From: Streptomyces durmitorensis
Lineage (GTDB): Bacteria > Actinomycetota > Actinomycetes > Streptomycetales > Streptomycetaceae
Length of the DNA: 64,000 nucleotides
Direction of reading: 5' to 3'
NCBI RefSeq assembly: GCF_023498005.1
Contig: NZ_CP097289.1
Span: 6,758,001-6,822,000, forward strand
Under the pieces are notes generated by a model, which was given only the letters and a program-made list of their open reading frames with translations, had not been told where the DNA came from and searched no databases. Numbering within the stretch: position 1 is the first letter of the stretch; each line of letters begins with the position of its first letter. The position numbers and the translations under genes were made by a program. Below are positions 18,373 through 26,478 of this stretch, in pieces.

Positions 18373-19131
18373 ATGGGTGACTGGTGGTACCGGAACATCG
18401 TGGAGCCGGGAAAGCTCCCGCTCCTGCTGGCCCTGCTCTCCTTCGTGGGCTGCTTCCTGGTCACCCGCACCATCACCCGCCTCATCCGCGCGGGGAGGGG
18501 CCCCTTCCGGAACATCAGCTCGGGCGACGTCCACATCCACCACGTGGTGCCCGGCATCTTCCTGATGCTCGTCGGCGGATTCTGGGCGGTCGCGGTCGGC
18601 AGCCACGGCCTCGGCGCGATGTTCGCGGCGGTCATCTTCGGCATCGGCGCCGGTCTCGTGCTCGACGAGTTCGCGCTGATCCTCTACCTCGACGACGTGT
18701 ACTGGAGCGAGCAGGGCCGCAAGAGCGTCGAGGTCGTGATGCTGACGACGGCCCTGGTGGTGCTCATCCTCACCGGGTTCACCCCGTTCGGGGTGAACGA
18801 CCTGACGCCCGAGGAGCGGAGCAACCGCGCGGGCCTGGCCCTGAACGTCGCCGTCAACTGCTGCTTCGCCCTGATCGCCCTGGCCAAGGGCAAGCTCCAG
18901 ACGGCCCTGATCGGCATGGTCGTCCCGCTGGTCGCCCTGGTGGGCGCGATCCGCCTGGCCCGCCCGGGATCGGCCTGGTCCAGGCGCTTCTACCGCAACC
19001 GGCACCGCACCCGTGCACGGGCGGCCCTGCGCGCCTACCACCACGACCGCCGCTGGGCAGGCCCCCGCCGCAGGGTTCAGGACTGGATCGGCGGCAAACC
19101 CGACCCGGAGCTGGCGCGCCCACGCCGCTGA
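18373..19131 (+). CDS. Conserved integral membrane protein of unknown function
   Basis: 252 residues from ATG 18373. About five to six hydrophobic segments with conserved-looking polar loops: RNISSGDVHIHHVVPGIFLM (three His in a row of polar residues at a membrane boundary), GIGAGLVLDEFALILYLDDVYWSEQGRKSVEV, and a strongly basic C-terminal tail (RRFYRNRHRTRARAALRAYHHDRRW). The His and Asp/Glu clusters facing one side suggest a metal- or lipid-related site, but I do not recognise a family. Divergent from cobS; its 3' end overlaps the convergent rhomboid-like gene by 55 bp. Confidence 0.8.
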   Translation: MGDWWYRNIVEPGKLPLLLALLSFVGCFLVTRTITRLIRAGRGPFRNISSGDVHIHHVVPGIFLMLVGGFWAVAVGSHGLGAMFAAVIFGIGAGLVLDEFALILYLDDVYWSEQGRKSVEVVMLTTALVVLILTGFTPFGVNDLTPEERSNRAGLALNVAVNCCFALIALAKGKLQTALIGMVVPLVALVGAIRLARPGSAWSRRFYRNRHRTRARAALRAYHHDRRWAGPRRRVQDWIGGKPDPELARPRR

Positions 19132-19793
19132 AGCACCGCCGAGCAGGCGCACAGGACCAGCACGGCCGCGATGGCCGCCAGGTGCTCCTTGCCCGCGAGG
19201 TTGTTCTTGACGCACACCTCGACGACCATCACGGCGATCACCAGGCCCGCCGTGAACCAGGCCCGGTAGCGCCAGCACACGTAGACCGCGAGCCCGACCA
19301 CCGCGGCGGAGGGACCGGTGTCGACGACCTGCGCGTCGGACGCGGGCAGCCCCAGCGGATGGCCGGGACCCCACTCGATGCCCACGCGCGCGTAGAGCGT
19401 GCCCGCGAGGGTGGCCGCGTAGCCGATGACGAGCGTGCGCCACCAGCCGACGCAGATCTCCGCGATGCCGAACACCAGCAGGATCTGCGCCAGCGCGCCC
19501 CAGACGGGCAGGTCGAGCGCCGGTACGAAGAGCGAGAGCGGGGTGCGCAGCAGGGCGAGCCAGAGCGGGTCCTCGGCCCGTACGGAGCCGATGTTCTGCA
19601 CGAACTGATAGCCCCAGGACTGGTTCTGCACGAACTGGAAGAGGGCGGTCAGGCAGACGGCGGCCAGCGTCATCGGCGCCGCACGCCACCGCCGCTCCGC
19701 GATGCCCTCGCGCACGGTGGCGTACAGCGGCCCCCACTCGGTGCGCGCCAGACGCGTCAGGCGGGTCAGACGACCTGTGGCCAGGGAACTCAT
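19077..19793 (-). CDS. Rhomboid-like membrane protein
   Basis: 238 residues, about six membrane segments. VDTGPSAAVVGLAVYVCW resembles the rhomboid active-site helix (G-x-S with Gly four to five residues on), and KEHLAAIAAVLV supplies a His in the last segment, so a Ser/His dyad is possible; the flanking residues are not canonical. Translation is coupled to the upstream MprF-like gene by an ATGA overlap (19793-19790), suggesting the two act together in the membrane. It could be an inactive rhomboid-fold accessory protein. Confidence 0.7.
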   Translation of the reverse strand: MSSLATGRLTRLTRLARTEWGPLYATVREGIAERRWRAAPMTLAAVCLTALFQFVQNQSWGYQFVQNIGSVRAEDPLWLALLRTPLSLFVPALDLPVWGALAQILLVFGIAEICVGWWRTLVIGYAATLAGTLYARVGIEWGPGHPLGLPASDAQVVDTGPSAAVVGLAVYVCWRYRAWFTAGLVIAVMVVEVCVKNNLAGKEHLAAIAAVLVLCACSAVLQRRGRASSGSGLPPIQS

Positions 19794-21538
19794 CGTCGGG
19801 ACTCCAGGTGCTTGCGGTGCATCCACTTCGGCAGGCCCGGCGCTTCCAAGAAGCCCTCCGCGCGGGCCGACGCGATGCCGATGCGCGGCAGGTCGCCGCT
19901 CTTCTCGAAGAGAAGGAAGCGCGGCTCCCAGATCGGGCGGTACTTCGCGTTGGCGCGGTACAGCGACTCGATCTGCCACCACCGCGAGAAGAAGGTGAGC
20001 AGCGAGCGCCACAACCGCAGGACCGGGCCCGCGCCGAGCCGCGAGCCACGTTCGAAGACCGACCTGAACATCGCGAAGTTGAGGGACACCTGAGTGATCT
20101 TGATCTCGGCCGCGCGCTGGAGCAGTTCGATGACCATGAACTCCATCAGGCCGTTCTCGGAGTCGCGGTCACGGCGCATCAGGTCGAGCGAGAGCCCGCG
20201 CGGGCCCCACGGGACGAAGGAGAGCATCGCCCTCAACTCCCCTTCCCCATCGGTGCATTCGAGCATCACGCACCGCCCGTCCGCGGGGTCGCCGAGCCGC
20301 CCGAGCGCCATGGAGAAGCCGCGCTCGGTGGCCCCGTCGCGCCAGTCGTCCGCCCGCTTGAGGAGGTGGGCCATCTCGTCGGCGGGGATGTCCTCGTGAC
20401 GGCGGATCCGCACCTCGTAACCGGCTCGTTTGACCCGGTTGTACGCCTGGCGGACCGTCCGCATGGCCCGCCCTTCCATCGTGAACTCGGCCGTCTCGAC
20501 AATGGCTTCGTCGCCCAGTTCGAGCGCGTCGAGGCCGTGCCGGGCGTAGATCGTGCCCGCCTCCTCGCTCGCGCCCATCACGGCGGGGATCCAGCCGTGC
20601 ACACGGGCGTCGGCGAGCCAGGGCTCGATGGCGCCGGGCCAGGCCTCCGGATCCCCGATCGGATCACCGGAGGCCAGCGAGACGCCCCCGATCACCCGGT
20701 AGGCGACCGCGGCCTTGCCGCTCGGCGACCAGACGACGCTCTTCTCGCGGCGCAGCGCGAAGTAGCCGAGCGAGTCGCGCTCTCCGTACTTGTCGAGCAG
20801 TCCGTGCAGCTTGCGCTCGTCGTCCTCGGTGAGCGGGTCGACCGCCTTGCGCGAGCGGAACGCGGCGTACAGGACGGCAAGGAGGAGAAGCGTGCTGAGT
20901 ACGTTGATGGAGACGTTGACCCAGCCGGGCGTGGTGATGCCCTCGAACCGCTTGTCGTCGGCGGCCAGCGAGACCAGGCGCATCGTGCCGTAGCGCCAGC
21001 GGTCGAGGAAGGTCGAACGGAACTCGTCGTGCGCGCGGTTGGTGACGGTGACCAGGAACGCGGCGATCAGCGAGGTCACCAGGAGCCCGCCGACGGCGAC
21101 GGCCGCGGCGAGCTTCGGATTGGAGCGGTCGCCCTTGGCGTAGAACTCGCGTCGCCCGACGATCAGCGAGGCGACGAACGCGGCGGTCAGGACGAGGGAG
21201 ATCCAGTTCTGCGCGTACCGGCGGATCTCCGGGAAGATCATCGCGAACGCGAAGAGGAGCAGGAAGAGCCCGCTGAGTACGAGGTTGAGGATCCAGGCGG
21301 CGCGTTTGCGGCGGCGCATCGTGATCGCCAGGAACATCGTGAAGGCGCCGGACGCGAAGCCGGCGGTCAGCAGATACGGCGTGAAGTAGTTCTCGGTGTT
21401 GTGCCGCCGCAGATCCTGTCCCAGGGAGACCCAGACCGCGCTCAGAAAGTTGATGAAGGTGACGGCGCGGAGGTACCAGACGCTGAAGGCCGCGGCGAGA
21501 CGCTGACGGCGCCCGGCAGTAGATTGCTCATCTCCCAT
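19790..21538 (-). CDS. Phosphatidylglycerol lysyltransferase-like protein (MprF/DUF2156 type)
   Basis: 582 residues. The N-terminal third has six to seven membrane helices, then a short linker and a cytoplasmic DUF2156 domain (about 240-540), the tRNA-dependent aminoacyl-phosphatidylglycerol synthase fold of MprF: DSLGYFALRREKSVVWSPSGKAAVAYRVIGGVSLASGDPIGDP, RQAYNRVKRAGYEVRIR, and SLNFAMFRSVFERG. It should transfer lysine or another amino acid from a charged tRNA to phosphatidylglycerol, lowering surface charge. Unlike mycobacterial LysX there is no fused lysyl-tRNA synthetase. Overlaps the next gene by 4 bp. Confidence 0.85.
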   Translation of the reverse strand: MGDEQSTAGRRQRLAAAFSVWYLRAVTFINFLSAVWVSLGQDLRRHNTENYFTPYLLTAGFASGAFTMFLAITMRRRKRAAWILNLVLSGLFLLLFAFAMIFPEIRRYAQNWISLVLTAAFVASLIVGRREFYAKGDRSNPKLAAAVAVGGLLVTSLIAAFLVTVTNRAHDEFRSTFLDRWRYGTMRLVSLAADDKRFEGITTPGWVNVSINVLSTLLLLAVLYAAFRSRKAVDPLTEDDERKLHGLLDKYGERDSLGYFALRREKSVVWSPSGKAAVAYRVIGGVSLASGDPIGDPEAWPGAIEPWLADARVHGWIPAVMGASEEAGTIYARHGLDALELGDEAIVETAEFTMEGRAMRTVRQAYNRVKRAGYEVRIRRHEDIPADEMAHLLKRADDWRDGATERGFSMALGRLGDPADGRCVMLECTDGEGELRAMLSFVPWGPRGLSLDLMRRDRDSENGLMEFMVIELLQRAAEIKITQVSLNFAMFRSVFERGSRLGAGPVLRLWRSLLTFFSRWWQIESLYRANAKYRPIWEPRFLLFEKSGDLPRIGIASARAEGFLEAPGLPKWMHRKHLESRR

Positions 21539-21598
21539 GAAAAGGGATCATATGGGGCATGCCGGGCCGTCTTCGGCTGTGACCAGCCGCGCCGCCGC

Positions 21599-22768
21599 CT
21601 ACTCGGCTTCGGGCGCCGCCGTCCCGAGCTTGTTCTCCGCCTTGTTTTCCGCCTTGTTCTCGGCCTCGGGGCCGGCCGGGGACTCCGGCTCGGGCTCGGG
21701 CTCCGGTTCGGGCTCGGGCTCCGGCTTCCGCTCGGGCAGTTCGGCGGAGAGTGCCGCAGCGGCCCGCACCAGCGGCAGCGCGAGCAGCGCCCCCAGGCCC
21801 TCGCCCACCTGCACGCCCTGTTCGAGTACGGGGTCGAGCGCCATCCGGTCAAGGGCCTTGGCCTGCGCGGGCTCCCCGCTGTTGTGCCCCGCGAGCCACC
21901 AGTCCGGCGCCCGGAAGGCGACCCGCTGGGCCACGAGCGCCGCGGCCGACGCCACGACGCCGTCCAGGATGACCGGCGTACGCCGCACCGCGCACTGCAA
22001 CAGGAACCCGGTCATGGCGGCGATGTCCGCACCGCCCACCGCCGCGAGCAGCTCAAGCTGATCCCCGAGCACGGGTCGCGCCCGCCGCAGGGAGTCCCGG
22101 ACCGCCGCGCACTTGCGCATCCACGCGAGGTCGTCGATCGGCGCGCCGCCCCGCCCGGTCACCACGGACGCGTCGGTCCCGCACAGCGCGGCGACCAGCG
22201 TCGCCGCGGGCGTCGTGCCGCCGACGCTCACGTCGCCGAGCACGATCAGGTCGGTGCCGGAGTCCGCCTCCTCGTCGGCGACGGCCATCCCGGCCCGCAC
22301 CGCGGCCTCGGCCTCGTCGGCCGTCAGGGCGTCCTCGATGTCGACGCGTCCGGAGCCGCGCCGCACCCGGTGCCCCGCGACCTCCGCGGGCAGCTCGGCC
22401 GGGTCGCAGTCCAGGGCCATGTCGACGACCCGGACGGGCACGTCGAGGCGGCGCGCGAGGACGGAGACGGGGCTCGCACCGGAGAGCACGGCACGGACGA
22501 GCTCGGCCGCACTGCCCGCGGGCCGCGCGGAGACGTCGAGTCCCGCGACCCCGTGGTCACCCGCGAAGAGGATCACGCGCGGCCGCTCGATCGGCTTGAC
22601 CGGCACCGAGGACTGGGCCGCTGAGAGCCATTCGCTCAGCTCGTCCAGGCGGCCGAGTGCCCCGGGCGGCACGCTCTGCCGTTCCCTGCGCTCTTCGGCG
22701 TCGCGGCGCACCCCGCCGTCGGGCCGCTCGATCAGGTCGGTGAAGTCGTCGAGATTCAGCGAGCTCAT
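21599..22768 (-). CDS. cobT: Nicotinate-nucleotide:dimethylbenzimidazole phosphoribosyltransferase
   Basis: 389 residues from ATG 22768 (MSSLNLDDFTDLI). It makes alpha-ribazole phosphate for the lower ligand of cobalamin. Family marks: RQSVPPGALGRLDELSEWL, VILFAGDHGVAG, IVLGDVSVGGTTPAATLVAAL, and AVGGADIAAMTGFLLQCA, with the catalytic Glu region near MALDPVLEQGVQVGEGLGALLAL. After the fold ends there is a tail of about 50 residues made of PE dipeptides and AENK repeats, absent from typical CobT. The upstream in-frame extension has no homology and is not used. Confidence 0.92.
   Translation of the reverse strand: MSSLNLDDFTDLIERPDGGVRRDAEERRERQSVPPGALGRLDELSEWLSAAQSSVPVKPIERPRVILFAGDHGVAGLDVSARPAGSAAELVRAVLSGASPVSVLARRLDVPVRVVDMALDCDPAELPAEVAGHRVRRGSGRVDIEDALTADEAEAAVRAGMAVADEEADSGTDLIVLGDVSVGGTTPAATLVAALCGTDASVVTGRGGAPIDDLAWMRKCAAVRDSLRRARPVLGDQLELLAAVGGADIAAMTGFLLQCAVRRTPVILDGVVASAAALVAQRVAFRAPDWWLAGHNSGEPAQAKALDRMALDPVLEQGVQVGEGLGALLALPLVRAAAALSAELPERKPEPEPEPEPEPEPESPAGPEAENKAENKAENKLGTAAPEAE
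21628..21730. repeat. Low-complexity repeats encoding the CobT C-terminal tail
   Basis: A 12-bp unit (CTTGTTCTCCGC-like, three copies, AENK on the minus strand) is followed by hexanucleotide repeats of GGCTCG/GGCTCC encoding Pro-Glu dipeptides. All units keep frame. Confidence 0.8.
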
Positions 22769-22957
22769 TCGCCGAACAGTACCGGCAGGGCCCGACCTCG
22801 GTTCGAACGGCCCGGCAGCAGGCATCCCCGCGCTCGCGGCACCGCGGAACGGCGCACCTCCACGGTGTCGTTGCGCCGGTGCCGATGATCCTTTACGTAC
22901 CGTTTGGGGCGGTTGTCGTGTCGCTCGTACCGTCCGACGAAGGAGCCCGCCCTGCCC

Positions 22958-23689
22958 ATGGACGCCGCCAAGGCCGCAGCCGCCCAGGCCGAGAAGATCT
23001 TCGCCGTCCCGCACTCCACCAGCCGCCACCGGGCACGGGCCCGGGCGATGGGCCGGTTCATCGAGCCCGAGAGCTGGCTGGACATCGACACCGGGCACGG
23101 GCACTTCCCCGCCGTGGCCCAGCAGGTGCACCCGTACACCGCCTTCGACGGCCTCGACCTCACCGAGCGCGTGACGGAGGGCCGCAGGGCGGGCCGCGTG
23201 GAGGAGGCCCACCGCGGGCTCCTCACCGACCTGGCGCCCAGGCTCGCGGGGCGCTACGACGCGCTGAGCATGTTCCACTACCTGGAGCGCAGCGCCGATC
23301 CGCGCATCGAACTCATCGCCGCCCGCACGGTGTTGCGGCCCGGCGGCCATCTGATGATCGAGGTCCCCGTCCCGGAGAGCCGGTACGCCAGGCTCCTTGG
23401 CAAGGGGTGGCTCCGCGCCGAGCCCTACCACCGCATCCCGCTCGCCGCCCTCCGCCGCGAGCTGGAGAGCCTCGGCTACACCGTCGTGGCCACCGATCGG
23501 CGCGAGCCGCACATCCCCTTCGACCTGACCGCGGGCCTCGCCTTCGCCCTGGGCCGCGTCCGGGCCGCGGCCCGCGTCGCGGCCCCGCTCCTCGCCGCGG
23601 CGGCCCTGGCCGACCGGATCCTCGCCCCCGTGGTCAGCCGCACCCGGTTCTCCAACGCCTACCGGGTCATCGCGAGGCGCAACCCCTGA
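22958..23689 (+). CDS. Class I SAM-dependent methyltransferase
   Basis: 243 residues from ATG 22958; AAGGAG lies 12 bases upstream. Rossmann-type methyltransferase: SAM motif I is SWLDIDTGHGHFPAVAQ, the post-I acidic stretch is FDGLDLTER, ALSMFHYLERS is motif II, and VLRPGGHLMIEVPVP is motif III, a pattern seen in methyltransferases that also handle lipids and quinones. The C-terminal 60 residues contain a hydrophobic stretch (ARVAAPLLAAAALADRILAPVV) that may contact membrane. Divergent from cobT. Substrate unknown. Confidence 0.8.
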   Translation: MDAAKAAAAQAEKIFAVPHSTSRHRARARAMGRFIEPESWLDIDTGHGHFPAVAQQVHPYTAFDGLDLTERVTEGRRAGRVEEAHRGLLTDLAPRLAGRYDALSMFHYLERSADPRIELIAARTVLRPGGHLMIEVPVPESRYARLLGKGWLRAEPYHRIPLAALRRELESLGYTVVATDRREPHIPFDLTAGLAFALGRVRAAARVAAPLLAAAALADRILAPVVSRTRFSNAYRVIARRNP

Positions 23690-23705
23690 GGCGTGCGGCC
23701 CCGCC

Positions 23706-24905
23706 TCAGCCCCGCAGGACGAGCGCCTGGCCCGCCACGACGAGCAGCACGTGCTCGCACTCCGTGGCGAACGCCGCGTTCAGACGCCCCAGTTCATCGC
23801 GGTAGCGGCGGCCCGACGCGGTCGCGGGGACGATGCCGGAGCCGACCTCGTTCGACACGGCGACGACCGTGCGCCGGGTCGCGCGCACCGCGTCCGTGAG
23901 CTCGGCGACCCGCTTGCGCAGCGCCCGCTCGCCGCCGCCCGCCCATTCGTCGTCGTCCCACGCGTTCACCTCGTCCATGGCGTACGTCAGCCACAGCGAC
24001 AGGCAGTCGATGAGCAGGGGAGGGCCGTTCTCGGCGAGCAGCGGCACGAGGTCGCAGGTCTCGGCGGTGCTCCACGACCCGGGCCGCCGTTCGCGGTGGG
24101 CGCTCACCCGGTTCGCCCACTCGGAGTCGCCGTTCCTGGTCCCGCCCGTGGCCACGTAGAGCACCTCGGGGAAGGCCTCGAGGCGCCGCTCGGCCTCCAC
24201 CGACTTCCCGGACCGCGCACCGCCGAGTACGAGCGTGCGGCGCGGCACGTCCGGTACGTCCTCATAGGCGCCGACCACCAGCGTCGTCCCGTCCGGCACG
24301 GCCCGCGCACCGGCGGCGGCCAGCCTGCGGGTCAGCTCCGCGCCCGGCGGCACCTCGTGGCCCAGATGGACGGCGACGACATCCGTGGTCGGCCCGATCG
24401 CACCCGCCGCCCGCAGCCGCGCGAGCCCGTCGGGGCGCCCGATGACATCGGCGAGGACCATCTCGTACGCGGGATGCCCGTCCGGCAGCCCGGAGGGCGC
24501 ACCGTCCGGCGGCAGATACAGGAGCCGCTCCCCGTCGGGGCCCACCACCTCGTACCCCGTGCCGGGGTGGTCCATCGCCACCGCGCGCACCCGGTGCCCG
24601 GTGAGCAGCGCGAGCTCCCGGCCGTCGGGCACCCGGCCCGGCTGCGGAAGTCCTGCCGGTACCTCCACCGAGGGGCCGTCGTGCGGATGGGAGAGCAGGA
24701 CCTGGCGTACGCCGCCGAGCGAGTGCCCGGAGCGGGCGGCCGCGAAGGCGGCGCCAGGGGTGAGGTCCAGGAGCAGGACGCCGTCCACCAGAAGCGCGGT
24801 GGCGGCGCGTGCGGCGCCGCCGAGCGCGGTCGCGCAGGCCGCGCAGGGGCAGCCGGGACGGGGCAGGCCTTCGGGATCGCCGGTGCCGAGCAGAGTCAGT
24901 TCCAC
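23706..24905 (-). CDS. cobU: Adenosylcobinamide kinase / adenosylcobinamide-phosphate guanylyltransferase fused to an MBL-like domain
   Basis: 399 residues from GTG 24905. The C-terminal half (from about 225) is CobU/CobP: a P-loop GGARSGKS, YVATGG, RVSAHRERR with the guanylylated-His region, LLIDCLSLWLTYAM, VSNEVGSGIVP and GRRYRDELGRLNA. It phosphorylates adenosylcobinamide and transfers GMP to it. The N-terminal half is a degenerate metallo-beta-lactamase-like domain (MELTLLGTGDPEGLPRPGCPCAAC, then LLSHPHDGPSVE where HxHxDH is expected), reminiscent of PhnP. Only part of the metal motif survives, so this half may be structural or regulatory. Confidence 0.88.
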   Translation of the reverse strand: MELTLLGTGDPEGLPRPGCPCAACATALGGAARAATALLVDGVLLLDLTPGAAFAAARSGHSLGGVRQVLLSHPHDGPSVEVPAGLPQPGRVPDGRELALLTGHRVRAVAMDHPGTGYEVVGPDGERLLYLPPDGAPSGLPDGHPAYEMVLADVIGRPDGLARLRAAGAIGPTTDVVAVHLGHEVPPGAELTRRLAAAGARAVPDGTTLVVGAYEDVPDVPRRTLVLGGARSGKSVEAERRLEAFPEVLYVATGGTRNGDSEWANRVSAHRERRPGSWSTAETCDLVPLLAENGPPLLIDCLSLWLTYAMDEVNAWDDDEWAGGGERALRKRVAELTDAVRATRRTVVAVSNEVGSGIVPATASGRRYRDELGRLNAAFATECEHVLLVVAGQALVLRG

Positions 24906-24995
24906 AGGAAGATCCTCCCGCGTCGCCGCGAGTGCCGCTCGCCCGGCTAGGCTTCAAGCGGCTTCACACAGCTGTCGGACCATCGGGAGGCTGGC

Positions 24996-25217
24996 ATGGC
25001 GGCATGGACGTGGCGGTTCGAGAAGACGGACGGGACGGAGGTCCAGCCCGCTCTGACGCCCGAGGAGTTCACGACTCAGGGGGACGCGGAGTCGTGGGTC
25101 GGCGAGTACTGGAAAGAACTCGCCGAAGGCGGCGCCGACCAGGTGTCGCTCTTCGAGGACACGAACAAGATCTATGGGCCGATGAGCCTGCACGCGGAGG
25201 ACGCGGCGCAAGGGTGA
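24996..25217 (+). CDS. Small conserved actinobacterial protein
   Basis: 73 residues, acidic, no signal peptide or membrane segment. The sequence (WRFEKTDGTEVQPALTPEEFTTQGDAESWVGEYWKELAEGGADQVSLFED) looks like a folded alpha/beta protein of a type common in Streptomyces, but I cannot name a function. Divergent from the CobU-like gene with a 90-bp gap, and followed by a strong terminator. Confidence 0.8.
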   Translation: MAAWTWRFEKTDGTEVQPALTPEEFTTQGDAESWVGEYWKELAEGGADQVSLFEDTNKIYGPMSLHAEDAAQG

Positions 25218-25230
25218 GCGACGCCTGAAC

Positions 25231-25264
25231 GTGAGGGGGTGGCCGCAGCAGCGGCCACCCTCAC
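25231..25264. terminator. Bidirectional terminator
   Basis: GTGAGGG-(GG)-TGGCCGC pairs with GCGGCCA-CCCTCAC over an AGCA loop, with a 2-base bulge. It lies between the convergent ends of the 73-residue protein gene and the HtrA-type protease gene and can serve both. Confidence 0.8.
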
Positions 25265-25286
25265 GGCATGTCACGACAAGCGGTGC

Positions 25287-26339
25287 CTAGATCTCGCCCA
25301 GCGTGACGTCGGCGGTCTTCTCGGAGCCGTCCCTCACGTACGTCACCTGCGTCTTGTCGCCCGGCTTCTCCCCGGCGAGCGCCTCGGAGAGCGAGGTGAT
25401 CGTGGTGAGCTCGGTGTCGCCCAGCTTGGTGATGATGTCGCCGGCCTCGATGCCCGCCTTGGCTGCCGCGCCGTCCTTCTGCGCCTCGACGACGGCGACG
25501 CCCGCGGGCTTGTAGTCGTCACCGAGGACCGTGCGTCCAGTGATGCCGAGGGCGGCCCGGCCCGAGTCGGTGACCTTGCCGTCCTTGACGATCTGGTCGG
25601 CGACGGTCTTCACCATCGAGGACGGGATCGCGAACCCGATGCCGGGCGCCGCGCTGTCGCCCATGTTCGGGTCGGTCGCGGCGAGCGTCGGAATGCCGAT
25701 GACCTCGCTGTCGAGGGTGACCAGGGCGCCGCCGCTGTTGCCCGGGTTGATCGCGGCGGACGTCTGCACCATGTTCGCGATGGTGGCCCCGGTCGCCCCC
25801 TCGGAGCGGCCCTCACTGACGGTCCTGCCGGTGGCGGAGATGATGCCCTGCGTGACGCTGGAGGACAGGCCGAGCGGCGAACCCATGGCGAGCACGATCT
25901 GCCCGACCTCGGCCTTCGTGGAGTCCGCGAACTTCGCGGCCTTGAGCCCGCTCGGCGGGTTGTCGATCTTGATGACGGCGAGGTCCTGCTCGGGGTAGGA
26001 GGCGACCAGCTTCGCGGTGAGCGCCTGCTCGCCGGTGGCCGTCGTGACCTTGAAGGTCTCTTCCTTGCCCACGACGTGGGCGTTGGTGACGACGTGTCCC
26101 TTGTCGTCGTAGACGACGCCGGAGCCGAGGCTCTCGGAGGCGTCGATCTGGACGACCGACGGCAGGACGTCCTCGATCACCTGCTGATAGTCGTCCTGAA
26201 GGTCGCTGTCCGCCATGGGCGCGGCCTGAGTGGTGGATTCACCGGAGTCCCCGGAGCCGGAACTGGAGCATCCGCTCACGAGAAGCCCGGCGGCGATGAG
26301 GGCGGCGGCGGTGACGGTACGGGTACGCGAGACAGTCAT
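25287..26339 (-). CDS. HtrA/DegP-type serine protease, lipoprotein (S1C family)
   Basis: 350 residues. Lipoprotein signal with lipobox LVSGC (Cys24). Trypsin-like protease domain with the full triad: His88 in NAHVV, Asp119 in DLAVIKID and Ser202 in GNSGGAL. A C-terminal PDZ domain follows (GVAVVEAQKDGAAAKAGIEAGDIITKLGDTELTTITSLSEAL). It should act outside the membrane as a protein quality-control protease. Monocistronic, minus strand; a double hairpin separates it from the upstream methyltransferase gene. Confidence 0.92.
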   Translation of the reverse strand: MTVSRTRTVTAAALIAAGLLVSGCSSSGSGDSGESTTQAAPMADSDLQDDYQQVIEDVLPSVVQIDASESLGSGVVYDDKGHVVTNAHVVGKEETFKVTTATGEQALTAKLVASYPEQDLAVIKIDNPPSGLKAAKFADSTKAEVGQIVLAMGSPLGLSSSVTQGIISATGRTVSEGRSEGATGATIANMVQTSAAINPGNSGGALVTLDSEVIGIPTLAATDPNMGDSAAPGIGFAIPSSMVKTVADQIVKDGKVTDSGRAALGITGRTVLGDDYKPAGVAVVEAQKDGAAAKAGIEAGDIITKLGDTELTTITSLSEALAGEKPGDKTQVTYVRDGSEKTADVTLGEI

Positions 26340-26407
26340 GTCCCGAGTGTCGCGTTGGCCCCGATACGTCGCCCTGAGTTAGAGGGCCGATCAGGGGGCG
26401 CCGGTGG

Positions 26408-26473
26408 GTCCCACCCAATCCGCTGCGGGGCAATCGGGTGGGTGGGCGGGAAACATCCGCCGCGAAGCGGCGG
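26408..26473. terminator. Double hairpin between methyltransferase and HtrA-type genes
   Basis: Two hairpins lie just past the methyltransferase stop (26479): CCGCCGC-GAA-GCGGCGG at 26457-26473 (perfect 7-bp stem) and CCCACCCAAT pairing with ATCGGGTGGG (one mismatch). The right part (26424-26473) is also a copy of the dispersed repeat found at 29298-29421, so this is a repeat element that probably doubles as a terminator. Confidence 0.7.
26424..26473. repeat. Dispersed REP-like unit, copy 1
   Basis: A 50-bp unit beginning TGCGGGGCAATCGGGTGGG and ending CGCGAAGCGGCGG. A close match lies at 29372-29421, with an inverted partial copy at 29298-29337. Intergenic, with internal dyad symmetry. Confidence 0.75.
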
Positions 26474-26478
26474 TCCAA

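Noticed and set aside
22769..23512. N-terminal extension of CobT
   Set aside because: It runs antisense through the divergent methyltransferase gene and lacks CobT features.
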